A stretch of 64,000 bases of DNA from Shewanella canadensis (GTDB lineage: Bacteria > Pseudomonadota > Gammaproteobacteria > Enterobacterales > Shewanellaceae). The stretch spans positions 93,271 to 157,270 of the forward strand of contig NZ_RXNU01000012.1 in the NCBI RefSeq assembly GCF_003966225.1, given 5' to 3'. Below the pieces are notes generated by a model. The model saw only the letters and a list, made by a program, of their open reading frames with translations. It made no database searches and was not told the origin of the DNA. Shown in pieces: positions 1-8,678 of the stretch. Made by a program: the position numbers and the translations under genes. The first letter of the stretch is position 1. Every line of letters begins with the position of its first letter.

Positions 1-39
1 CCCATCACCTGGGATCACGGTTATAGTTCTTTTTGACAT
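1..39 (-). CDS. NAD-dependent isocitrate dehydrogenase, N-terminal fragment
   Basis: Only the first 13 codons are inside the window; the gene runs off the left edge. Read on the minus strand from the ATG at 39 they give MSKRTITVIPGDG, the start typical of isocitrate/isopropylmalate dehydrogenases, whose first beta strand ends in PGDGIG. The MSKRTITVIPGDG form is what I know from Shewanella NAD-type isocitrate dehydrogenase, a TCA-cycle enzyme. An AAGGA ribosome-binding site lies 6 bases before the ATG. Isopropylmalate dehydrogenase is the alternative; the downstream sequence would decide. Confidence 0.6.
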   Translation of the reverse strand, partial: MSKRTITVIPGDG

Positions 40-306
40 GGAGAGTCCTTCCACGGTTTGTCGTTACTGCTATGTCTGGCCATGTCTAAAGACACGGTAG
101 TATGACTTGGAATTTGTTTTTATTGTTCACAGCTTTATTTTAAACACTTTTAAACAATTTTTACAGAAAATAGTGAGCAATCTCACATTTTTTTATATAG
201 TGGAACTTGCAATAAACAAGGCTTATGACGATGATTGATCGTTAAAGGTTAAAAAAGTCGACTTTAGTCTAATAAGGCTCGGGGCGGCGTTAACAAAATA
301 AGAAAA

Positions 307-3144
307 ATGAGGAAGACCTTGAAGTCACTACCCATAGCATCTTTTATTCTTGCATCGGCGAGCCTACTCACCGCTGGAGCCTACGCTTCATCCCCCTCCA
401 GCTCTCATTCAATTGTGCCTGATGACATTATGCATTTTGAATCATTGAAGAAACCTGTGGTTTCAGATTCGGGCACTATGTTGGCCGTCGAGGTGGCACC
501 CGATCGGGGTGATAGTCATGGACTGGTTAAAAGCCTGACATCGTCCAAAAAGTTTACTGTAGATGGCGGCTCTAAGCCTAAAGTGAGCCGAGACGGTCGT
601 TTTGTTGCTTTTGTTGTTAAAAATTCGTTACTCGATTCTGAGATGGCATCAGCCAAAGAGAAGAAAAAGCTCAAATCCGGCATGGTGTTACTCGACACTA
701 CATCCGGAAAAGAGACTCGTTTTGAAAGAGTTAAGACTTTTGAGTTTAATGAAACCGGAACACACTTGGCCGTTTGGTTTGAAGCCGAAGAGAATGAGGG
801 TGATAGTAAAAAAACCGATAAAAATGCCGACAGTAAGAAAAAAGAGCAGAAAAGTAAGCAGGAAAAGGTTGATAAGTTCGACAAGGGAACCGAGTTTCAG
901 CTTATTTCGCTCAAGAATGGCTATAAGCAAGGTGTTAAAAATGTTACCCGCTTCTATTTTGATAAAGTAGGCAAGCATCTGGTGCTGGCAAGCAATGATG
1001 TGAAATCGAAAAAGCATCAACTGGTATCAATTAAACTTAATAGTAACGAAAAAGAGATTGTACGTCAGTATAATGACCAACAGGTTGGTGAGGTATCGCT
1101 GAGTGAAGACGGCCGATACATCGCCTTCACCCATGGCGTGGCAGCAAATGCACCCTATGGGCGTGAATATAAGTTGTCTCTGCTTGAGATAGCAACGGGA
1201 GTCGTTAAACCTGCACCCGTTAATGATGAGTGGAAGCTTAATCGTTATACCACATTGAGATTCTCACAAGACAGTAACCGACTCTTTTTTGGACGGGTTC
1301 CCCATGTGAGCCAACAGCTTGAGATCAAAAAGATTGAGAATCAAGCCGACCTCTTTAACGAAAAGATAGTCACTGGTCAGCGTGAACTGCGTATCTGGCA
1401 CGGTGATGACGCACGTATTAAGCCCAATGAGGTAAAACAGTACAAGAAGGAGCAGGAACGGACCTATTTGGCCGTTTTACATCTGCAGGGAAATAACCTT
1501 GTGCAGTTAGCCGATGAAGCGGTGCCGGACATTGAGCTGCAGGAGCAGTCACGATTTGTTATCGCCAGTTCAGATATTCCCTATCGTAAGATGATCACCT
1601 GGGCCGGTTTTTATCGGGACTATTATTTGGTCGATCTTAATACGGGTCGCAAAATTCCATTTTTGACTCAGCAGCCCACAAATGAAGCGCCAAACCTCTC
1701 TCCTAAGGAGCGATTTGTCTCTTACTACCAACAAGGGCAGGTATATCTTTATCAGATCTCCCAAGATCGCAGACATAATCTAACCAAAGATTTGAAGGTC
1801 TCTTTTGCCGATGAGGACCATGATTATCCCTCTAATGCCCCGGGATATGGCTTCGGCCCCTGGCTTGAGAACGATGCCGGTCTATTGGTTTATGATAAAT
1901 ATGATATCTGGCAGATGAATACCGAATCTCTGGAGGCGTTCAAGCTAACGGCGGGTAAAGGACGTAAGCAGGGGATCCAATATCGAGTCACCGGACTCGT
2001 CGAGGATGAGAATACCCCCGATGTCTTTGCTATCGATCAGCAGGTGCTGCTTCATGGTTATAACGAGAAGACCAAAGGTGACGGTTATTATCAGGCAAAA
2101 ATTGGTGTCTCCGGTGTGACAACCTTGATGGAGGGGGATTATAAGATAAAACCTCTCGCACGCAGCAAAGATTCCAACACCCTAGTGTTCTCGAAAGAGC
2201 GCTATGATCTGTTTCCGGATCTCTATACCGCTGAGTACTCAGCGCCACAGGCTGCGACCCGTCAAACCGACTTGGATGCTCAGAAGCGTAAATTTAATTG
2301 GAGTCAGTCTGAGCTGGTTCACTGGACCAATGGCGATGGACAGCCGTTAGATGGTGTGTTGATTAAGCCTACAAACTATGAAGAGGGCAAGCGCTATCCG
2401 GTACTGGTCTATTTCTACCGTTTTATGAGTGACCGCTTGCATGCCTTTCCTCAGATGAAACTCAACCATAGACCTAACTTTGCCTGGTACGCCGATAACG
2501 GTTATGCCATCTTCCTGCCGGATATTCGTTTCGAGGTGGGTTATCCTGGTGCAACTTCTGTTCAGGCATTGACGTCTGGTGTGCAGAAGTTGATCGAAAT
2601 GGGTATCGCAGATCCCGATGCTGTCGGGATCCAGGGACACTCCTGGGGCGGTTATCAAACAGCCTTTGCCGTCACTCAGACTCATATCTTTAAGGCTGCG
2701 GTAACCGGGGCTCCGGTCTCTAACATGACCAGCGCCTATAGCGGGATCCGTCATGGTAGTGGTTTGGCTCGTCAGTTCCAGTATGAAACCGGACAAAGCC
2801 GAATTGGTGAGAGTCTGTTTCGAGCGCCGCAGAAGTATATTGAAAATTCGCCTGTTTTCTATGCTGAGCGTATCAAGACGCCTATGATGATCATGTTTGG
2901 CGATAAAGACGATGCGGTGCCTTGGGAGCAGGGAATAGAGCTTTATCTCGCCATGCGCCGTGCGGGTAAAGATGTGGTCTTTTTGCAATATCAAGATGAA
3001 CCACATCACTTGAAGAAGTATCCGAATAAGCTCGATTACAGCATTCGTATGATGGAGTATTTCGACCACTATCTGAAAGGCAAACCTGCACCTGCCTGGT
3101 TAACTCAGGGTGAGGCGTACACCGAATATAAGAAGGCCGACTAA
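307..3144 (+). CDS. secreted S9 (prolyl oligopeptidase family) peptidase
   Basis: A 945-residue serine peptidase of clan SC. The N-terminus is a signal peptide (MRKT, hydrophobic core, AYA cleavage), so it should act in the periplasm or outside. Residues about 40-650 form a degenerate beta-propeller containing a lysine-rich insertion (about 160-195). The C-terminal alpha/beta-hydrolase domain has the nucleophile motif GHSWGG with Ser about 779, an acid in FGDKDD near 866 and the histidine pair in EPHHL near 900. S9 enzymes cleave short peptides, often after proline or acting as acylaminoacyl peptidases; the exact specificity cannot be read from sequence. The start is the ATG at 307; the ribosome-binding site is weak. 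A strong terminator follows, so it is probably monocistronic. Confidence 0.9.
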   Translation: MRKTLKSLPIASFILASASLLTAGAYASSPSSSHSIVPDDIMHFESLKKPVVSDSGTMLAVEVAPDRGDSHGLVKSLTSSKKFTVDGGSKPKVSRDGRFVAFVVKNSLLDSEMASAKEKKKLKSGMVLLDTTSGKETRFERVKTFEFNETGTHLAVWFEAEENEGDSKKTDKNADSKKKEQKSKQEKVDKFDKGTEFQLISLKNGYKQGVKNVTRFYFDKVGKHLVLASNDVKSKKHQLVSIKLNSNEKEIVRQYNDQQVGEVSLSEDGRYIAFTHGVAANAPYGREYKLSLLEIATGVVKPAPVNDEWKLNRYTTLRFSQDSNRLFFGRVPHVSQQLEIKKIENQADLFNEKIVTGQRELRIWHGDDARIKPNEVKQYKKEQERTYLAVLHLQGNNLVQLADEAVPDIELQEQSRFVIASSDIPYRKMITWAGFYRDYYLVDLNTGRKIPFLTQQPTNEAPNLSPKERFVSYYQQGQVYLYQISQDRRHNLTKDLKVSFADEDHDYPSNAPGYGFGPWLENDAGLLVYDKYDIWQMNTESLEAFKLTAGKGRKQGIQYRVTGLVEDENTPDVFAIDQQVLLHGYNEKTKGDGYYQAKIGVSGVTTLMEGDYKIKPLARSKDSNTLVFSKERYDLFPDLYTAEYSAPQAATRQTDLDAQKRKFNWSQSELVHWTNGDGQPLDGVLIKPTNYEEGKRYPVLVYFYRFMSDRLHAFPQMKLNHRPNFAWYADNGYAIFLPDIRFEVGYPGATSVQALTSGVQKLIEMGIADPDAVGIQGHSWGGYQTAFAVTQTHIFKAAVTGAPVSNMTSAYSGIRHGSGLARQFQYETGQSRIGESLFRAPQKYIENSPVFYAERIKTPMMIMFGDKDDAVPWEQGIELYLAMRRAGKDVVFLQYQDEPHHLKKYPNKLDYSIRMMEYFDHYLKGKPAPAWLTQGEAYTEYKKAD

Positions 3145-3177
3145 TTAGGCTGAGATTTTTTGCCAAGATAATAAAAT

Positions 3178-3206
3178 AAAAACCGAGTTTATTACTCGGT
3201 TTTTTT
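3178..3206 (+). terminator. intrinsic terminator of the S9 peptidase gene
   Basis: Stem AAACCGAGT / ACTCGGTTT with a short TTATT-type loop, followed by seven T residues. It lies 34 bases after the stop codon. Confidence 0.85.
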
Positions 3207-3275
3207 ATGGACAAGGATTGTTTTATGGTAAATATTGGGACCTTTGGGATCACTTTTAAACGGAAGAGGTAAAAC

Positions 3276-3935
3276 ATGGATGGACTCTGGTTGCATCTTG
3301 GGACCGTTTTTATGGGGTTCTTTGCCATAATGAACCCCATTGCCAATGTACCGATATTTCTGGGGTTAACCTCTGAGGAGGATGAACAGACGACGAAAGC
3401 GATCGCCTTCAGAGCACTCCTGCTGGCATTTATTATCATCACTGTTTTTGCTCTGCTGGGGCAGTTTATCTTCACCCTGTTTGGTATATCCCTGTCTGCC
3501 TTTCGTATCACAGGGGGATTTCTGGTTTTTTTAATTGGCTTTCATATGCTACAGGGCAATAATTCCAGTGTGCATCATCCTGATAGTGCTCAGGTTGAGG
3601 AGAGTAAAGCTAAGAGCGGCGATACGCAGAGGGAGGCAGCATTGAGTATTGCGGTTTCCCCGCTGGCGCTGCCCATACTCGCCGGTCCCGGCACCATAGC
3701 GACGGCGATGAGTTTCTCTGCTGTAGGGGGCGTAGCCGAGATGCTGATCACCATAGGCACCTTCGGCGCCCTATGCATAGTGACGTATCTGTTCTTTATT
3801 TTTGGCGGTAAGCTGGTCAATTACCTGGGGAGTGCGGCGCTTGGCGCCATTACCCGGATGATGGGACTGATCTTGGCCGTCATAGGAACCCAGATGGCCA
3901 TAGAGGGCATAAAGGGCGCATTTGCTATCGGGTAA
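3276..3935 (+). CDS. MarC/YhgN family inner-membrane protein
   Basis: A 219-residue integral membrane protein with about six hydrophobic helices. The N-terminal stretch FFAIMNPIANVPIF and the later PLALPILAGPGTIATAM are hallmarks of the MarC family (UPF0056), whose transport substrate is unknown; the old name links it to multiple antibiotic resistance, but that role is not supported. GAGG lies 6 bases before the ATG. The length is normal for the family. Immediately downstream lies a diverged second copy of the last 18 codons (separate entry), which suggests the 3' end was once duplicated or replaced. Confidence 0.9.
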   Translation: MDGLWLHLGTVFMGFFAIMNPIANVPIFLGLTSEEDEQTTKAIAFRALLLAFIIITVFALLGQFIFTLFGISLSAFRITGGFLVFLIGFHMLQGNNSSVHHPDSAQVEESKAKSGDTQREAALSIAVSPLALPILAGPGTIATAMSFSAVGGVAEMLITIGTFGALCIVTYLFFIFGGKLVNYLGSAALGAITRMMGLILAVIGTQMAIEGIKGAFAIG

Positions 3936-3963
3936 TACCTACGATGAAGCGTAACCTTTAACT

Positions 3964-4020
3964 GTCATCGGAACCCTGATGATGATAAAGAGGATCAAAG
4001 GCGCGTTTGCTATCGGGCAA
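3964..4020 (+). pseudogene. decayed second copy of the marC-like gene 3' end
   Basis: This 57-bp stretch aligns without gaps to 3879-3935, the end of the preceding gene, at an offset of 85 bp. It translates as VIGTLMMIKRIKGAFAIGQ against VIGTQMAIEGIKGAFAIG plus stop. Several of the changes are synonymous (ATA/ATC, AAG/AAA, GCA/GCG), so the copy kept its coding character for some time. The original stop TAA has become CAA. There is no start codon or complete domain, so it is a remnant. Confidence 0.75.
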
Positions 4021-4062
4021 CGCCGGCTCATCGCCTATCAAACTTAAGTCATGGAGAAGCAT

Positions 4063-4542
4063 ATGGAGAGATTTATGGAGAAGGATCTGAAAGGGGCCGG
4101 AGTTAAAATTCCCCCGCCGGTTATTTTTATCCTGTTTATGTTATTGGCTCATGCAAATGAACTGTTATTTCCCATCGGGATAACCTTTGCGCCAGTGATA
4201 ACCTATATTGGACTGGGCTTGGTTATGGCGGGCCTTATTTTACTGCTCTCCTTGCTGCTCCAGTTTAAGCGTGTAAAGACCGCTATAGAGCCTTGGCAGC
4301 CAACTTCATCGATTATTAAGACCGGGCTTTATAAATATTCAAGAAACCCCATCTATCTGGCCTTGTGTACCATCCCCGTTGGTCTCGGTCTCTATTTCAG
4401 TCATGTTTGGTTGATCACCAGCGTGATCCCATCGTGTATCGGTATCTATTATGTGGCCATCAGGCCGGAAGAGACCTATTTAACCCGTAAATTCGGTGAT
4501 GAGTATATTCGTTACCAGCAACAGGTTCGCAGGTGGTTTTAA
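4063..4542 (+). CDS. isoprenylcysteine carboxyl methyltransferase-like membrane protein
   Basis: A small membrane protein of about 159 residues with four hydrophobic segments. The C-terminal half carries the ICMT/PEMT-type signature: GLYKYSRNPIYLAL, then RPEETYLTRKFGDEYIRYQQQVRRW, in which the RNP and the E-x-x-L...Y motif bind S-adenosylmethionine. The bacterial relatives methylate lipids or small molecules; the substrate here is unknown. Three in-frame ATGs (4051, 4063, 4075) stand in a short repeat of ATGGAGA; 4063 and 4075 each have GGAG at a good distance, 4051 has none. It ends 3 bases before the next gene, so the two are probably co-transcribed. Confidence 0.8.
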   Translation: MERFMEKDLKGAGVKIPPPVIFILFMLLAHANELLFPIGITFAPVITYIGLGLVMAGLILLLSLLLQFKRVKTAIEPWQPTSSIIKTGLYKYSRNPIYLALCTIPVGLGLYFSHVWLITSVIPSCIGIYYVAIRPEETYLTRKFGDEYIRYQQQVRRWF

Positions 4543-4545
4543 TCT

Positions 4546-5145
4546 ATGTTTACGATTCCAAGAATTAAGACAAAGCGAACCATGCTGACTATTTTGCAGT
4601 ATTATGAATATCAACTATTAATCGATTATTACCAGAAAAACAGCGCCCATTTAGCCCCATGGGAACCAGAAAGGGAGCCTGATTATTTCAATCCCACGAA
4701 GGTAAAGCGGAGGCTACTTGAGAGTAATGAGCTGTTTGCGGTTGGCGGAGCGGTGCACTTCGTTGCATTTGCATTAGATGAGCAAGCCTGTTCCGGTAGC
4801 GACGAGAACCGCAGTGAGATCATTGGTGTCTGTAATTTTACTAATGTTATCAAAGGATCTTTTCAAGCCTGCAACTTAGGCTACTCCATCGCCGGGGATC
4901 ATCAAGGCAAAGGCTTAATGAAAGAGATCTTAACGGCTGGGGTTGACTACATCTTCACCGAGCTTAACCTGCATCGCATTATGGCTAACTATATTCCGAT
5001 TAACACACGAAGCGGCCAGTTACTCTCATCACTGGGGTTTGAAGAGGAGGGAGTGGCGAAATCCTATCTGAAGATTGCCGGGCAGTGGCAGGATCATCGA
5101 CTGACATCAAAGATAAACCCCGAGTACTGTGACAAAGGGCTCTGA
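4546..5145 (+). CDS. GNAT family N-acetyltransferase, RimJ/RimL type
   Basis: A 199-residue acetyltransferase. The N-terminus (PRIKTKRTMLTIL) and the APWEPE stretch match the RimJ/RimL/SpeG type. The acetyl-CoA loop is GYSIAGDHQGKGLMKEIL (about residues 120-137), followed by HRIMANYIPINTRSGQLLSSLGFEEEG, the usual C-terminal half. Family members acetylate the N-terminus of ribosomal proteins such as S5, or small substrates; which one applies cannot be decided here. It starts 3 bases after the methyltransferase-like gene, so it is the second gene of a two-gene unit. Confidence 0.85.
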   Translation: MFTIPRIKTKRTMLTILQYYEYQLLIDYYQKNSAHLAPWEPEREPDYFNPTKVKRRLLESNELFAVGGAVHFVAFALDEQACSGSDENRSEIIGVCNFTNVIKGSFQACNLGYSIAGDHQGKGLMKEILTAGVDYIFTELNLHRIMANYIPINTRSGQLLSSLGFEEEGVAKSYLKIAGQWQDHRLTSKINPEYCDKGL

Positions 5146-5534
5146 CACAGCGCCATCTCTATTGACGGAAAGGTCCCTATAGCTTCGGCCGTGACAAACA
5201 ACCTCCATGTTTAAATGCCAGTTCGATATCCCTATCTCTCGCTCGGAGAGTTTCACTATGTGAAACCTCGCCATGCCGCCAACGCCCCCCTGCCGCATCT
5301 ACACCTTAGTGTTTCCCTCTTCGAACTTAGTTTTATTGACAAACATGATTTCAACAATGCGCCTTGAATTGGATTCGCTGAGGAAGCTCTGAAACCTGCA
5401 CTTTGAAGTAGAATGGGTATCGTTCATTTGTTAGAATCCACTCCTATTTTATGGCAACTGTATTTGCTGCCACACTCTGTTCGTACTGACTGTTTCGCAC
5501 TGAGCATTCAAGTTTTACTATTTAAAGGCAGGCT
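5146..5534. other. 389-bp gap containing a dispersed repeat
   Basis: No convincing gene. The stretch 5350-5420 belongs to a dispersed repeat family (separate entry). The remainder presumably holds the terminator of the GNAT gene and the promoter of the radical SAM gene, but neither is obvious. Confidence 0.5.
5350..5420 (+). repeat. dispersed intergenic repeat, copy 1
   Basis: Begins TTCAACAATGCGCCTTGAAT and continues through GAGGAAGCTCTGAA to GAAGTAGAATGGGTAT. A second copy with the same opening (one base different) and the GAGG(...)GCTCTGAA core is at 32669-32735. The 3' part (CTTTGAAGTAG..TGGGTAT) also matches the element at 14928-14981. It looks like a short non-coding mobile repeat. Confidence 0.6.
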
Positions 5535-7469
5535 ATGACCGTTCTTCTAATGACTCCTCCTATGACCCAGCTGAATACGCCTTATCCGGCAACAGCCTAT
5601 TTAACGGGTTTTTTACGCTCTCGAGGCTATGAGGCGGTTCAGCGAGATCCTGCTATTGAGCTTTTCCTAGAGATGATGACAGCGCCTGCGCTGGAGATCA
5701 TTCGTCAGCATGTGGAAGAAAACTTCGAGCACCTTGAAGATGATGAGCTACCAGATGTTATCTTTAATTTTCTGGCTGAATTTGACCGTTACCACCAGAC
5801 AGTTGAGAGTGCTATTCGCTTTTTGCAGGGCAAAGACCCAAGCCTTGCACTGCGTATTAACTCTCGCCGCTTTTTACCCGAAGGCCCAGCGTTTGACGCG
5901 ATAGCTCAGATGGAAGAGGTATCCGGCGATGTGTTGCAAGCGGCCTTTGGCAATTTAGGTGTACAAGATAAAGCTAAATATCTAGCGACGCTGTTTATTA
6001 ATGATCTCTCAACCGTCATTACTCAGGGGGTTGATCCCTACTTTGAAGTGAGCCGTTATGGTGAGCAATTAGCGGCGGCCAACCCAAGCTTTGACAACCT
6101 CTACGATACCTTGATGGGCGAACCTAGTTTCAGCTCGGAAATTTTGGAACAATTGGTCGAGCAGTATCTGGAAGAAACTCAGCCTAGCGTAGTCGCGTTA
6201 ACCGTGCCTTTCCCCGGCAATATGCTAGGCGCCCTGCGTATTGCGCAAACCTGTAAAGCCATCAATCCCGGTATTCCCATCGTAATGGGTGGTGGTTTTA
6301 TCAATACCGAGCTGCGCGCGCTGAAGGACCCTAGAGTATTTGAGTTTGTCGACTTTATCTGTCTGGACGACGGCGAACGTCCTTTTATCACGCTGCTGGA
6401 GTACTTTGAAGGACAGCGTGAGATAGACTCACTGATGCGAACCTATCTCCTCGCAGAGGATGAGAATGGGGAGGCCTACGTACACTTCAATGAAAATACA
6501 GAGCTCCAGGATATCCCACAAACTGATGTCGGTGCACCGGTATATGATGGCCTGCCACTGGGGGAATACCTCTCTTTGTGTGAAATGCTCAATCCGATGC
6601 ACCGCATTTGGAGCGATGGACGTTGGAATAAACTGACCATAGCTCATGGCTGTTACTGGCGTAAATGCAGTTTTTGCGATGTCAGTCTGGACTATATCGA
6701 CCGTTTTGATGCGGCTGGCGCCGACGTTCTGGTGGATAGGATCGAGCAACTAATCGAAGAAACCGGAGAGACAGGTTTCCATTTCGTAGATGAAGCCCTA
6801 CCGCCAAAGCTTTTGTTTGCGATGGCAAAGCGGCTCATTGAACGCAATGTGGTGATCAGCTGGTGGGGCAATATCCGTTTTGAGAGGACATTTAGCCAAG
6901 CGCGTTGCCAGTTGCTGGCAGACTCCGGTTGTATCGCTGTTAGCGGTGGTCTTGAGGTGGCATCAGATCGTCTATTGAAACTGATGAAAAAGGGCGTGAG
7001 TGTTGAGCGGGTCGCACAAGTAACCAGATCCTTCAGTGATGCAGGTATATTGGTTCACGCCTATTTGATGTATGGCTTTCCAACACAAACCGAGCAAGAA
7101 ACCGTTGATTCGCTGGAGATGGTGCGTCAGATGATGAAGCAAGGTTGTTTCCAATCCGCCTACTGGCACCGTTTTGTGGCCACGATTCACAGCCCTATTG
7201 GCATAAATCCTGAAAAATTTGGTATCACGCTTGCTGAGCGCCCTGAGATCTTATTCGCTGAAAACGATGTGGACTTCACCGATCCAACCGGTACGGATCA
7301 TGAAATGCTTGGCGAGGGGCTGCGTAAGGCGATCTACAACTATATGCACGGTATTGGCTTTGATCAGCCGATGAGCTTCTGGTTTAACCAACCTGTTGCA
7401 CGCACTAAGATGAAAAAAGACCTGGTATCAAAAGCAATTAATAATCTCATCGCCAGCAATGAAGAGTGA
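5535..7469 (+). CDS. B12-binding radical SAM protein
   Basis: A 644-residue protein. The first 330 residues include a cobalamin-binding-like Rossmann region (VVALTVPFPGNM...VMGGGFINTEL). It is followed by a radical SAM barrel with the iron-sulfur motif HGCYWRKCSFCD near residues 376-386 and GGLEVASDRLLKLMKKG. The cysteine spacing is CX4CX2C rather than the usual CX3CX2C. Such proteins do radical chemistry (methylation, rearrangement) on unknown substrates; the C-terminal part (SAYWHRFVATIHSPIG) resembles the auxiliary domain of uncharacterised proteobacterial members. The ATG at 5535 follows AAAGGCAGGCT, a usable ribosome-binding site. It stands alone, and no neighbouring gene suggests a substrate. 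Confidence 0.8.
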   Translation: MTVLLMTPPMTQLNTPYPATAYLTGFLRSRGYEAVQRDPAIELFLEMMTAPALEIIRQHVEENFEHLEDDELPDVIFNFLAEFDRYHQTVESAIRFLQGKDPSLALRINSRRFLPEGPAFDAIAQMEEVSGDVLQAAFGNLGVQDKAKYLATLFINDLSTVITQGVDPYFEVSRYGEQLAAANPSFDNLYDTLMGEPSFSSEILEQLVEQYLEETQPSVVALTVPFPGNMLGALRIAQTCKAINPGIPIVMGGGFINTELRALKDPRVFEFVDFICLDDGERPFITLLEYFEGQREIDSLMRTYLLAEDENGEAYVHFNENTELQDIPQTDVGAPVYDGLPLGEYLSLCEMLNPMHRIWSDGRWNKLTIAHGCYWRKCSFCDVSLDYIDRFDAAGADVLVDRIEQLIEETGETGFHFVDEALPPKLLFAMAKRLIERNVVISWWGNIRFERTFSQARCQLLADSGCIAVSGGLEVASDRLLKLMKKGVSVERVAQVTRSFSDAGILVHAYLMYGFPTQTEQETVDSLEMVRQMMKQGCFQSAYWHRFVATIHSPIGINPEKFGITLAERPEILFAENDVDFTDPTGTDHEMLGEGLRKAIYNYMHGIGFDQPMSFWFNQPVARTKMKKDLVSKAINNLIASNEE

Positions 7470-7592
7470 TCAGTAGTTTGGAGCCATCAGCTGTTAAAAG
7501 CCATCAGCTGTTCAATCATTAGAGTCAGGTGAATACCAATAGATTTAATCTATAAAAAAGGTCACTTTCTTTTTCCTGAAGAAAGTGGCCTC

Positions 7593-7606
7593 ATACCAAT
7601 CGGTAT
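7593..7606. repeat. ATACCAATCGGTAT palindromic motif
   Basis: Imperfect palindrome ATACC-AATC-GGTAT. The same motif, in one or the other orientation, occurs at 20092-20105 (after phoB) and as an inverted pair at 46611-46624 and 46672-46685. All copies are intergenic. Confidence 0.6.
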
Positions 7607-7626
7607 AAACAGGTGATCGCTCAGCG

Positions 7627-7656
7627 ACAGTTAACCGGGTCACAGTTAACCGGGTC
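7627..7656. repeat. exact 15-bp tandem duplication
   Basis: ACAGTTAACCGGGTC occurs twice with no spacer (7627-7641 and 7642-7656). Non-coding. Confidence 0.8.
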
Positions 7657-7869
7657 AGAGTAAAATTTAGCTGTGTATATAACCCTGTGTCATTTTCGAA
7701 AACAGAAATAACATATGATCCAACCTTTGGCTCAAGCTTTTGCATGTCAAAATGCTATGAAACCAGAGTTGACGAAATCACGAGTCAACTCACTTTGGGG
7801 CAAAAGTGAGTTTAAAAGCTTTAGCAACATAGCCAAACCGGAGAGAAAACCTTCTTGTGAACAACCCAG

Positions 7870-7982
7870 TGTAGATGCGTCTGCGAGCTTCCAAAACATG
7901 GACGTTTTGGTAGAGCCCACATGGAAGTGTTCACGGCGACTCGCAGAAGTATCTGCACATTCAGCTCACCGCAGGCGTTAGA
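7870..7982. repeat. structured intergenic repeat with nested inverted repeats
   Basis: Outer arms TCTGCGAG (7880-7887) and CTCGCAGA (7940-7947) are perfect complements. They enclose a second perfect inverted repeat CCAAAAC / GTTTTGG (7891-7910). The pattern of ...CATGGACG...CATGGAAGTG...CACGGC reminds me of intergenic repeats common in Shewanella genomes, but this is recollection, not a search. An ORF covers it (7715-7981), but its protein looks random. Confidence 0.5.
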
Positions 7983-8084
7983 TAACAATGAAGGTACGAC
8001 CTTCAAACAAACTATCCAATACCAACTTAGCCAGAAGCTAAATCAGAAAATGTAATCAGCCTTCATTCGAAGGCTATCAAGCTA

Positions 8085-8498
8085 TCAGATGTCGTTATTG
8101 CTACTGTTAGTGATACTAGTATTATTTGGGGTCAGATACTCTTGGTAGGAAGCATCTCCCCAGGCGATCAGTTTTTGATCTCTGAACAGTAGAGGCGTGC
8201 ACTCATCTCTGGTTGTTTCACCATCCGACTTGGTATGGTGAGTTCGATAGAAGAGTACCTGTAATGTCGACTCGTTAGCCATTTTTGCTTCGGAGAAATC
8301 CGCCTTCCCCATAAGCGATTTTATCTGTGTGATTGATTGGCCTATCGATATTTCTGTCAATTTTGCATTGATGTAAGCCTGTCTGTCTTCCCAGTCCATC
8401 TCATCTACAGTGGGCTCATAGACGAGTACCACTACGGCAACAAAGGCGAGGTAAGCAGCAAAAATAGAACCGACTATAACGGGGAGTTTAGATTTCAT
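8085..8498 (-). CDS. DUF3192 family protein
   Basis: A 137-residue protein with a single N-terminal hydrophobic segment (residues about 7-27, signal or anchor). The rest would lie in the periplasm. The segment ISIGQSITQIKSLMGKADF, then YRTHHTKSDGETTRDECTPLLF and LIAWG, fits my memory of the DUF3192 family found in Shewanella and Vibrio; the fold resembles the SmpA/OmlA repeat used in envelope proteins. Function unknown. The tail is rich in N, S and T. No operon partner: the nearest gene, xni, is 180 bases away on the same strand upstream. Confidence 0.7.
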   Translation of the reverse strand: MKSKLPVIVGSIFAAYLAFVAVVVLVYEPTVDEMDWEDRQAYINAKLTEISIGQSITQIKSLMGKADFSEAKMANESTLQVLFYRTHHTKSDGETTRDECTPLLFRDQKLIAWGDASYQEYLTPNNTSITNSSNNDI

Positions 8499-8678
8499 TG
8501 GTACGACTGATCCTTGGTATTAACGCAAACAATTTCGATTTCAGACTAACACTCACTAACTCTTACTAATATAAATCATAGTAAATCATAAATCAGTCAG
8601 ATGTAATAAGATACCCTCTCAGCTGTAGTTGGTGAACTACAAATAAGTAACTTAATGTTTACATTCGTCGGGGGGAGG

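Larger units (their letters stand above)
7470..8084. other. 615-bp gap made of repeats and hairpins
   Basis: No gene I can support. It holds a direct repeat of AGCCATCAGCTGTT (7482-7495, 7499-7512), a hairpin with arms GGTCACTTTCTT / AAGAAAGTGGCC (7559-7589) that has a T-run on the minus-strand side, the palindrome ATACCAATCGGTAT (7593-7606), an exact 15-bp tandem repeat ACAGTTAACCGGGTC (7627-7656) and a structured repeat at 7870-7982. Confidence 0.6.

Noticed and set aside
2347..3069. 240-codon ORF antisense to the S9 peptidase gene
   Set aside because: Shadow of the S9 coding frame; no ribosome-binding site and no recognisable domain.
2891..3511. 206-codon minus-strand ORF over the S9/MarC junction
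   Set aside because: Spans the terminator and the start of MarC, composition not protein-like.
7715..7981. 88-codon plus-strand ORF
   Set aside because: Random-looking composition, no ribosome-binding site, covers a structured repeat.
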